From Legionellales bacterium UBA4759 (lineage in GTDB: Bacteria; Pseudomonadota; Gammaproteobacteria; Legionellales; Legionellaceae), in assembly GCA_002403515.1 (NCBI GenBank), contig DHHZ01000022.1, forward strand, positions 1 through 13,115: a stretch of DNA of 13,115 nucleotides, in the 5' to 3' direction. Below the pieces are notes generated by a model that was given only the letters and a program-made list of their open reading frames with translations, was not told where the DNA came from and did not search any database. A program made the position numbers and the translations under genes. Shown here piece after piece: positions 1 through 5,914 of the stretch (position 1 is the stretch's first letter; the number at the start of each line of letters is the position of its first letter).

Positions 1-2
1 AG

Positions 3-80
3 TTCGATGAACACTCTCTTTTTATACGAATAACTACCCCAGATATGCATTTTGCGTGTATGCCATCATTCATGAACTAA
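3..80 (+). other. Possible coding remnant upstream of, and out of frame with, the first gene
   Basis: This frame is open from the left window edge to a TAA at 78-80. It translates as FDEHSLFIRITTPDMHFA, followed by seven more residues. The composition of the first part looks like protein rather than noise. It reads smoothly into the next gene if the frame changes near positions 50-58, where that gene's own frame begins at a GTG with no ribosome binding site. It may be the 5' portion of the same gene separated by a frameshift, or the tail of an unrelated upstream gene that overlaps by 25 bp. The stretch is too short to decide. Confidence 0.25.
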
Positions 81-2248
81 GCCTTTCGATGGCATTAAGG
101 CCTGACGCAGCAAACTTTGAACGCTTTTTAGAAGAATCAAAACACTCCTTAACCAGCGCCTTAGGTCTTCACGATAAAGACCTAAGCAACGCAACATTTA
201 TTGCCTCACCGGCCATGTCGGGAACGAATGCATTTTCAATTGCAAAACAGATTGCTTTGACGATGAAAACTCAATCAGGTTTCAAACCAACAATAAAACA
301 ATATGCACCTTGTTATTATGAACTCCATACTCCAGGATTTAAAGGATCTGACGTACCTGATATATTTGTTTTTTCAACAGGACCTATTGTTAACCAAGAG
401 GGGTTGAGTCCAGGTGTAGATATCAATTTTTTTGTTCAAGAAAAAGTGATTAAAACTGGTCGAAAAATACCCACCACACTGATTGTCGATGCAACTACAA
501 CACTTTACAAAAATTTAAGGCTTAATGATGAAGTGAAAAATCTGGTTCGTGAGGGAAAACTATCTATCATAGTTTTCGAGAGCCACCAAAAATTTGGCTT
601 ACTTCATTCTGATCAAGCACAGTATGGGCGTGTATTTTGCTTGTGTGGGTCGAAAATGCATGATGCTGAAAAATTACAACAAATTCAATCAAATGCACAA
701 TCCGATTTTGATCAACATCTAGACATGCGGGTTGGGGCTTATATCAATTATTGTTGTCAAGATATCTTGGAGCAAATAAAACAACAACATTTTAATAATG
801 GCGCATTATTTCGTAACATTTTAAATCAAGCAAACCTCATTTTTAAAAATATCTATCAGCACGAATACATGGCGAAAAATTTAGATGAACTTTATTTTGT
901 TTTACCAAGATCTTTGTTGAGTAGATTAATACCATATAGACAAAGTTTCGCGCATTATTCAACAACGCTAGCGAAGGTGGGAGAGTTTGCTCGTCTTTCC
1001 GCGAATGCATCTGATGATATTGATATTTTATTAACATCCGCACGCATTTATTTATTTATGGCTGCTAACGGTATAGAAAAAATGATTTATGAAAGCAGCA
1101 GAGCTATTGGTGAGCTATCAGAATCTGAGAAAATTATTAATCTTGCTATGGCACTTACAGAAATTGAAAAACCATCTGCCGGTGGTGCCACCCAACTCAA
1201 ACTATATTGCGCACTCAATAATATTTTAAATGCATGCCAATCACTCAGAGGACGGGATGCTTATGAAGAAGTAGCGCGATACTTTTATAAGTTACAAAAG
1301 CAAATCATCATCCCAGAAAACCCTGATTTTATATACGCTATTCAAATCGTATACAATCAAAATATACACAGATTCCAATCGCTCAAAGAAAACCCTGCTC
1401 TTTGTAAGTTCTTGGTTACTGTCAATCAATGGGCTCCCCCTATACAATTGAATAAGGATTTAATCGATGAGTTGATTCAATCTCAAGAATTATTAGAAAA
1501 TATTTTGCAACACAAAGATTTTTTTAAAAACAGTGATTTATTTAAAAATAATCCGCATTTGAAAATCTCTCTAAATGCAAACGCCTTATCATCTTTGGTC
1601 ACAATGACCGATGAAAAAAAAATACAGTGTTTGTCTCGACTAGGTAAGGAAGGAATCGAGGTCGATTATGCAATCCTAAAATTGATTGCAGAAAGTCATG
1701 TGGTCGACTTTATTGAAAATACTGAGCTTATATCAAAAGAATTCATTTCTACATTATCAATACTCCATGAAGCAGGTATAAATTTAGATGATGAAACTAT
1801 GAAGCTTGCAAAAGATAATGAGCAATTCCGTCAACTGTTATCAATGGTATACATTACAAATCAAAGGATTTTAAAACATTTGAAAGAAAAAGAGGGTGGT
1901 GATAAATATCAGGAAAGTTTAAATTATACCCCGACTTATTTAAAAGCATGTTTCTTAGCCATTAAATTATATGCCGCACAGCCAACTCCCGAACCAGAAA
2001 AACTAATCAAATCAATTTCAAGAGCAAACAATGATTATAGCAAAGAAGTATTATCTAAATTCAGAACAAACTTAGGTAAAGTGATAAGCATTATTTTAAA
2101 TGGTTTGAAAGCTGGTATCGATAAAATACTAAACCGTAACTCTGTAGAAGAAAGTCATCGGCAACGTTTTTTTAAAACAGCCTCAGAAAAAATATTAAAT
2201 ACAGTTGAAACTCAGCTGAGCGCGTTAAATTCTAGAACAAAAAAATAA
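56..2248 (+). CDS. Large unassigned protein: PLP fold-type-I-like N-terminal domain plus long helical region (5' end uncertain)
   Basis: I do not recognise this as a named protein. It has 730 residues counted from the GTG at 56. Residues about 50-195 carry a pattern typical of fold type I PLP enzymes. There is an S55-G56-T57-N58 segment before a helix (cofactor-phosphate position), then a strand ending in D145 (pyridine-nitrogen position). Residues S176-H177-Q178-K179-F180-G181 place K179 34 residues later as a candidate Schiff-base lysine. From about 230 to 730 it is predicted helical, Leu/Lys/Glu/Asn rich, without membrane segments or signal peptide. The start is poor: no Shine-Dalgarno precedes GTG 56 or the in-frame ATG at 89, and a TGA lies in frame at 8-10. 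The core motif sits only about 55 residues in, closer to the N-terminus than usual, so the real N-terminus may lie left of the window behind a frameshift. It converges on tRNA-Arg with a 26-nt gap. Enzymatic activity is inference only; an effector role is possible. Confidence 0.8.
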   Translation: MYAIIHELSLSMALRPDAANFERFLEESKHSLTSALGLHDKDLSNATFIASPAMSGTNAFSIAKQIALTMKTQSGFKPTIKQYAPCYYELHTPGFKGSDVPDIFVFSTGPIVNQEGLSPGVDINFFVQEKVIKTGRKIPTTLIVDATTTLYKNLRLNDEVKNLVREGKLSIIVFESHQKFGLLHSDQAQYGRVFCLCGSKMHDAEKLQQIQSNAQSDFDQHLDMRVGAYINYCCQDILEQIKQQHFNNGALFRNILNQANLIFKNIYQHEYMAKNLDELYFVLPRSLLSRLIPYRQSFAHYSTTLAKVGEFARLSANASDDIDILLTSARIYLFMAANGIEKMIYESSRAIGELSESEKIINLAMALTEIEKPSAGGATQLKLYCALNNILNACQSLRGRDAYEEVARYFYKLQKQIIIPENPDFIYAIQIVYNQNIHRFQSLKENPALCKFLVTVNQWAPPIQLNKDLIDELIQSQELLENILQHKDFFKNSDLFKNNPHLKISLNANALSSLVTMTDEKKIQCLSRLGKEGIEVDYAILKLIAESHVVDFIENTELISKEFISTLSILHEAGINLDDETMKLAKDNEQFRQLLSMVYITNQRILKHLKEKEGGDKYQESLNYTPTYLKACFLAIKLYAAQPTPEPEKLIKSISRANNDYSKEVLSKFRTNLGKVISIILNGLKAGIDKILNRNSVEESHRQRFFKTASEKILNTVETQLSALNSRTKK

Positions 2249-2274
2249 ATCATGGGCTAATAAGCAAATGGACT

Positions 2275-2351
2275 TGGCGTCCCGGGCAGGATTTGAACCT
2301 GCGACCTGCCCCTTAGGAGGGGGCCGCGCTATCCAGCTGCGCCACCGGGAC
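2275..2351 (-). tRNA. tRNA-Arg: tRNA-Arg (anticodon CCT)
   Basis: On the minus strand this folds into a complete 77-nt cloverleaf. The acceptor arms are GTCCCGG and CCGGGAC, with discriminator G and an encoded CCA. The D stem is GCGC/GCGC, the anticodon stem GCCCC/GGGGC with loop CTCCTAA, and the T arm GCAGG-TTCAAAT-CCTGC. The anticodon CCT reads the arginine codon AGG. The gene begins only 9 nt downstream of the ETF-QO stop codon on the same strand, so it may be processed from that transcript or use a promoter inside the ETF-QO coding sequence. Downstream of it on the minus strand there is a T-rich run (around 2240-2249) but no convincing terminator hairpin. Confidence 0.97.
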
Positions 2352-2360
2352 TTCGATGAT

Positions 2361-3995
2361 TTACATGCCAATGTAATTTGGGCCACCGCCACCTTCTGGG
2401 GAAATCCACATGATATTTTGTTTTGGGTCTTTGATATCACACGCTTTGCAATGAATGCAGTTTTGCGCATTAATTTGAAGCTTTGGACCATAACTCGATT
2501 GAACAATTTCATAAACTGCGGCAGGGCAATATCGAGTCTCAGGTGACGCGTAAACATTGTAATTGATGTTTATGGCAATGGTTGGGTCTTTTAAATACAA
2601 ATGAACGGGTTGATCTTCTTCATGATAAGTATTGGTTAAATAAACTGAAGTCAGTCTATCAAAGGTCAATACATTGTCTGGTTTTGGATAATGGATAGGT
2701 GTTGCATATTTGGCTTTATGTAATTGCAAATTATCAGCATGATTTTTGATAGTCCAAGGAGAATGACCACGAGAGATATAAGTTTCAAATGCAGCATTCA
2801 TTAAGCCTGGAATCAAGCCCCAATGAAAACCTGGACGAATATTTCGAACTTTGTAGAGAGTTTTGATTAACCAATTGTCTTCTGCCATATGTTGGTAGGA
2901 TTTGATTTCTTGACCTTTACTGGTGTGATCTTTGAGGTAGCTATAGCATGCTTGTGCTGCTAACATTCCCGATTGCATCGCGGTATGAATACCCTTGATT
3001 TGTGGAACATTTAAAAAGCCAGCCGCATCACCGACTAACAAGCCGCCAGGGAAAGTGATTTTGGGTAAGGACTGCCAACCACCTTCAATTAATGATTTGG
3101 CACCATATGAAATTCTTTCTCCACCTTTGAGCATCTTTTTAACCAAGGGGTGGGTTTTGAATTGCTGCATTTCTTCAAAAGGACTTAAATATGGATTGGT
3201 ATAGTCAAGTCCAGTAACAAATCCAAGCGCGATACGATTTTGAGAATAATGGTAAATGAATGCTCCACCATAAGTATCATGAGGCAATGGCCAACCAACA
3301 GTATGAATCACAAGACCTTCTTGATGATTTTTTTCAGGCACTTTCCATACTTCTTTAATACCTAGACCATAAGTTTGTGGTGATTTATTCAAACGCAATT
3401 GAAAGCGTTGTATGATTTGATTACTCAAAGCGCCACGACAACCCTCGGCAAAAATGGTTTGCTTGGCATGGATGTGCATACCTGGCTGGTATTTGCTGGT
3501 TTTTTTGCCATCTTTACCAATACCCATATCACCTGTTGCTACACCTAAAACGTGTCCTGCTTTATTGTAAATAACTTTGGATGCTGCAAAACCCGGATAA
3601 ATTTCTACACCCAAGCTTTCGGCTTGCGTGGCTAGAAACTGACAAAACTCGCCTAGGCTAATGATATAGTTGCCATGGTTTTTCATGGGCTTGGGGGTGG
3701 GGAGTAATAGGGCGTGTTTTTGAGTTAGCAGATAAAATTTATCTTTTTGTACTGGGGTTAACAATGGCGCTTTTTCCCAATCATTGGGAAGCAACTCTTT
3801 TAATACCATTGGATTTATCACAGCACCCGATAAAATATGCGCACCAACCTGAGCACCTTTTTCCAATAGACAGATTTTAAGGTCTTTTTTATGTTCTAAG
3901 GCAAGTTGTTTTAATCGAATGGCAGTGGTTAAGCCAGCTGGGCCAGCACCAACAATAATCACATCATATTCAATTGTTTCTACATCCTTACTCAT
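2361..3995 (-). CDS. ETFDH: Electron transfer flavoprotein-ubiquinone oxidoreductase (ETF-QO)
   Basis: This flavoprotein with a 4Fe-4S cluster takes electrons from reduced electron transfer flavoprotein, which collects them from acyl-CoA and amino-acid catabolic dehydrogenases. It passes them to ubiquinone at the membrane. Its 544 residues match bacterial family members. An N-terminal Rossmann FAD site has G16-x-G18-x2-G21 (DVIIVGAGPAGL). An internal GLLVGDAAGFLNVPQIKGIH stretch is the second FAD-contacting motif. The C-terminal cluster ligands are C490, C513, C516 and C519, in the context CIHCKACDIKDP. The family's characteristic ending, GGGGPNYIGM, is present. Start ATG 3995 has AAAGG seven bases upstream. 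It is divergent from the MazG-like gene (74 bp between starts) and is followed by tRNA-Arg. No etfA or etfB lies in this window. All key residues are present, so the protein is expected to be functional. Confidence 0.97.
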   Translation of the reverse strand: MSKDVETIEYDVIIVGAGPAGLTTAIRLKQLALEHKKDLKICLLEKGAQVGAHILSGAVINPMVLKELLPNDWEKAPLLTPVQKDKFYLLTQKHALLLPTPKPMKNHGNYIISLGEFCQFLATQAESLGVEIYPGFAASKVIYNKAGHVLGVATGDMGIGKDGKKTSKYQPGMHIHAKQTIFAEGCRGALSNQIIQRFQLRLNKSPQTYGLGIKEVWKVPEKNHQEGLVIHTVGWPLPHDTYGGAFIYHYSQNRIALGFVTGLDYTNPYLSPFEEMQQFKTHPLVKKMLKGGERISYGAKSLIEGGWQSLPKITFPGGLLVGDAAGFLNVPQIKGIHTAMQSGMLAAQACYSYLKDHTSKGQEIKSYQHMAEDNWLIKTLYKVRNIRPGFHWGLIPGLMNAAFETYISRGHSPWTIKNHADNLQLHKAKYATPIHYPKPDNVLTFDRLTSVYLTNTYHEEDQPVHLYLKDPTIAININYNVYASPETRYCPAAVYEIVQSSYGPKLQINAQNCIHCKACDIKDPKQNIMWISPEGGGGPNYIGM

Positions 3996-4058
3996 GAAAA
4001 AACCTTTCTTATTTGTTATTATCTTTTCTTAAGCTTGGCATGGGTTTTTTGATAAGGC

Positions 4059-4065
4059 AAGGGGG
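4059..4065 (+). promoter_or_regulatory. Ribosome binding site deciding the MazG-like start
   Basis: The purine run AAGGGGG lies four bases before the GTG at 4070. The other in-frame starts (TTG 4013, ATG 4040) have no comparable sequence upstream, and they would add 10-19 residues not expected for the domain. Confidence 0.5.
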
Positions 4066-4069
4066 TATT

Positions 4070-4456
4070 GTGGACATTTGGGAAAGATTGGTGGATTTGG
4101 AAAAAAAATCTGAGGATTTCGGTTTGGCATGGCCAAATAGTCTAGAAATAATTCAGCAAATCGAGAGTGAGTGTCGAGAAATTCGTGAACATCTGGAGCA
4201 AAAGAATTTCGATAAAGCTGCTTTGTCTTCTGAAATTGGTGATTTAATGCATGCAGTGATGTCTTTAAGCTGGTTTTGTGGGTTTGATTCAAAAAAAGTT
4301 CTTGTGGAAAGTTGTAATAAATTCGAAGGACGCCTGAATATGATGAAAAAATTAGCCCAAGCAGAAGGGCTGCCAAATCTCAAAGGTCAGGATTTTAATG
4401 TGTTGATGCGGTATTGGGCTCGGGCAAAGGCGCTTTTAGCACACCCTCAAAGGTAG
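4070..4456 (+). CDS. MazG-like nucleotide pyrophosphohydrolase, single-domain (C-terminal MazG half)
   Basis: MazG enzymes are all-alpha, Mg-dependent NTP pyrophosphohydrolases that convert (d)NTPs to (d)NMPs plus pyrophosphate. They can clear aberrant nucleotides or lower stringent-response signalling. The chosen 128-residue product has the metal-binding pattern E34-x2-E37 followed by E55-x2-D58 (SSEIGDLMHAV). A KFEGRL segment and a C-terminal helix with W and AKA follow, in the order seen at the end of classical MazG. Residues DFGLAWPNS match the linker that opens the second MazG domain, so this corresponds to the C-terminal half only. Full MazG is about 260-270 residues, and no N-terminal half is found upstream, where the divergent ETF-QO gene lies. 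Its last 62 bp overlap the convergent membrane-protein gene. The substrate is unknown. The family assignment is reasonably secure; the start is less so. Confidence 0.85.
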   Translation: MDIWERLVDLEKKSEDFGLAWPNSLEIIQQIESECREIREHLEQKNFDKAALSSEIGDLMHAVMSLSWFCGFDSKKVLVESCNKFEGRLNMMKKLAQAEGLPNLKGQDFNVLMRYWARAKALLAHPQR

Positions 4457-5759
4457 GCTCTTCTTTCTTAAGATAATCTGCAACGGTATTGATAAGCAGA
4501 ATCGATGCAATGGTAATGGCAGCCAAGATGAGCATGCCAGGCAAGCCTGCAACATGAATATGACTGGAAAGAACAAAAATAATCACAGCCATTGCAATGA
4601 TTTTGGCTATCTCTTTGGCAATATTAAACATGGCTTCTTGGTAGATTTTTTCCTGTTCTTCGGGTGAAAGTTTTTTATAATCTTCATCCCAGTACTTTCT
4701 AGTCAAATGCCTTAGGTGATATATAAACATCAAACAAGTGACCAAAACTTCCAAATAGGGGAAGATAGCACTGGCTTGTGAAGAAATTAGACTGGGATTG
4801 ATTTGGTGAAGGTAATCGCAAACACCAAGTATCGCAAGACTTAAATTTGTTAAACAAAGCGCAGTTGTATATTTAACCTCGGCCCAACGTTCTTTTCTTT
4901 CCGATTGATAAGTGAGCTCTAATTCTTGAGGAATCTTGTCTTCACCAACTTTATTTTTAAACTGTTCCCAATCCTTGTCTAAATCAAGCACTGCTTTATA
5001 GTTATTTAAAGTATCTAAAACAAGTCCTACAGTAAATAAACCGCTGAATATTAAACCATGGTAATCGGTGTTGTAAAATTTTTGAACATTTTCAGCGGTG
5101 CAATAGTAGTTTAAGGTCGAAGCCAACAATAAGCCAAACCACAGTAAATCATTATAAATTTGTTGTTGATGAGCTTTAAAGTAGCCATAGGCTCTATCTG
5201 ATAAACTCATATTATTGGTTTCCATGTTCAATGCGATAAAAGCATTCATGCTCAAGCGAAGACCAAATAAGTAAGTAGCCAAAAGACTATTGAAGGTATT
5301 TAATTGATTGACGATATCTAATCGCATCGAGTATTTGAGCATGAAGGTGTACATATTTCTTATCACACTAAAATAGGCGCGCTGTGCATTAATGACACCA
5401 ACTCTTTCAGTGACATTTTCACTGGTCTGTTCTTGCTCTGCAATATCTACATGTCCAGAATTGATTAAGGTAATGTTTGCATGTGCAATACTTTGCTCTG
5501 TTAAATAATCAAGTTGTTCCTGATTTCTTTGAACCCTTTTATAAAGCTTCCAGATGTTCTTATCGATTTCATTTTTGATTAGGAGACTTCGATAATATTC
5601 ATTAATCAATGGTGAGTAAGCATCTTGATTCTGCTGCACCATTTGTAAATGTTTTTTTATCCAAGCGTGAATAATTTTAGTGGTATTTTTATGATAACCA
5701 TAAGCAAAATAATCTTCTTTGCTAAAGTTAATGATGTTTTCTGTTGGATTAACGCTCAT
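4395..5759 (-). CDS. Multi-pass inner-membrane protein of unknown function
   Basis: I do not recognise a family. From the ATG at 5759 the product has 454 residues. About 150 N-terminal residues are hydrophilic and helical (Gln, Asn, Lys rich). Six or seven hydrophobic segments follow, near residues 157-178, 203-221, 234-250, 296-315, 331-348, 384-400 and 404-426. The last two are separated by a short HIHVAGLPG turn. A charged region around 355-380 (YWDEDYKKLSPEEQEK) would be a loop. The C-terminal tail is proline and acid rich. The start was chosen because GGGA lies nine bases upstream; ATG 5765 and TTG 5774 are alternatives in the same frame. A TATAAT box lies about 30 bp upstream. The 3' end runs 62 bp into the MazG-like gene on the other strand. 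A transport role or a host-membrane effector are both possible, without direct evidence. Confidence 0.85.
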   Translation of the reverse strand: MSVNPTENIINFSKEDYFAYGYHKNTTKIIHAWIKKHLQMVQQNQDAYSPLINEYYRSLLIKNEIDKNIWKLYKRVQRNQEQLDYLTEQSIAHANITLINSGHVDIAEQEQTSENVTERVGVINAQRAYFSVIRNMYTFMLKYSMRLDIVNQLNTFNSLLATYLFGLRLSMNAFIALNMETNNMSLSDRAYGYFKAHQQQIYNDLLWFGLLLASTLNYYCTAENVQKFYNTDYHGLIFSGLFTVGLVLDTLNNYKAVLDLDKDWEQFKNKVGEDKIPQELELTYQSERKERWAEVKYTTALCLTNLSLAILGVCDYLHQINPSLISSQASAIFPYLEVLVTCLMFIYHLRHLTRKYWDEDYKKLSPEEQEKIYQEAMFNIAKEIAKIIAMAVIIFVLSSHIHVAGLPGMLILAAITIASILLINTVADYLKKEEPTFEGVLKAPLPEPNTASTH

Positions 5760-5790
5760 CAGCATAATTCCCAAAAGATTTATATATATA

Positions 5791-5796
5791 ATTATA
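5791..5796 (-). promoter_or_regulatory. Candidate -10 box for the membrane-protein gene
   Basis: The minus strand reads TATAAT exactly, about 31 bp before the ATG at 5759, leaving a short leader. No good -35 hexamer is found 16-19 bp upstream (best ACTCCA-like), and the region is a general AT-rich tract. The call therefore rests on the perfect -10 and its position alone. Confidence 0.35.
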
Positions 5797-5858
5797 AACC
5801 TTTTTTTGACTTCTGGAGTGAAAAAATATCTTTTTATACTAAAATTCTTAGCTAAAAA

Positions 5859-5887
5859 TTTAAAAAAGTGATTCTATATGTTACAAT
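5859..5887 (+). promoter_or_regulatory. Candidate sigma-70 promoter of the giant gene
   Basis: TTTAAA at 5859-5864 (four of six matches to TTGACA) and TACAAT at 5882-5887 (five of six matches to TATAAT) are separated by 17 bp. Transcription would begin near 5894, about 20 nt before the GTG start and just ahead of the GGGGTG ribosome binding site. It lies in the 155-bp divergent intergenic region 5760-5914. Apart from this, the opposing -10 box and an alternating TA tract at 5781-5790, I see nothing else there. Confidence 0.45.
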
Positions 5888-5900
5888 GCGCCTTTTGTTT

Positions 5901-5906
5901 GGGGTG
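5901..5906 (+). promoter_or_regulatory. Ribosome binding site deciding the GTG start of the giant gene
   Basis: GGGGTG lies eight bases before GTG 5915. The first in-frame ATG (5975, residue 21) has only weak purine content upstream, so the GTG is preferred. Confidence 0.5.
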
Positions 5907-5914
5907 TTTGTATC

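Noticed and set aside
2236..2275. Terminator between the first gene and the tRNA
   Set aside because: There is a run of T on the minus strand, but the only hairpin (GCT-TATT-AGC) has three base pairs.
2268..2546. Open frame across the tRNA on the plus strand, beginning with an SRAGFEPATCPLGGG-like peptide
   Set aside because: This is the well-known artefact of translating the antisense strand of a tRNA gene; the rest is antisense to conserved ETF-QO.
2225..2557. Open frame on the minus strand through tRNA-Arg and the end of ETF-QO
   Set aside because: It translates the tRNA itself (RWRSWIARPPPKGQVAGSNPA-type peptide) and overlaps ETF-QO in another frame.
4013..4069. TTG 4013 or ATG 4040 as start of the MazG-like protein
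   Set aside because: Neither has a ribosome binding site; GTG 4070 has AAGGGGG and begins where the domain begins.
5781..5790. Alternating TA tract as a replication origin or repeat element
   Set aside because: Only ten bases in an AT-rich promoter region, with no DnaA-box cluster or iterons nearby.
5806..5840. TTGACT (5806) with TATACT (5835) or TATCTT (5827) as a promoter for the giant gene
   Set aside because: Spacers of 23 and 15 bp are poor; TTTAAA-17-TACAAT nearer the start is better.
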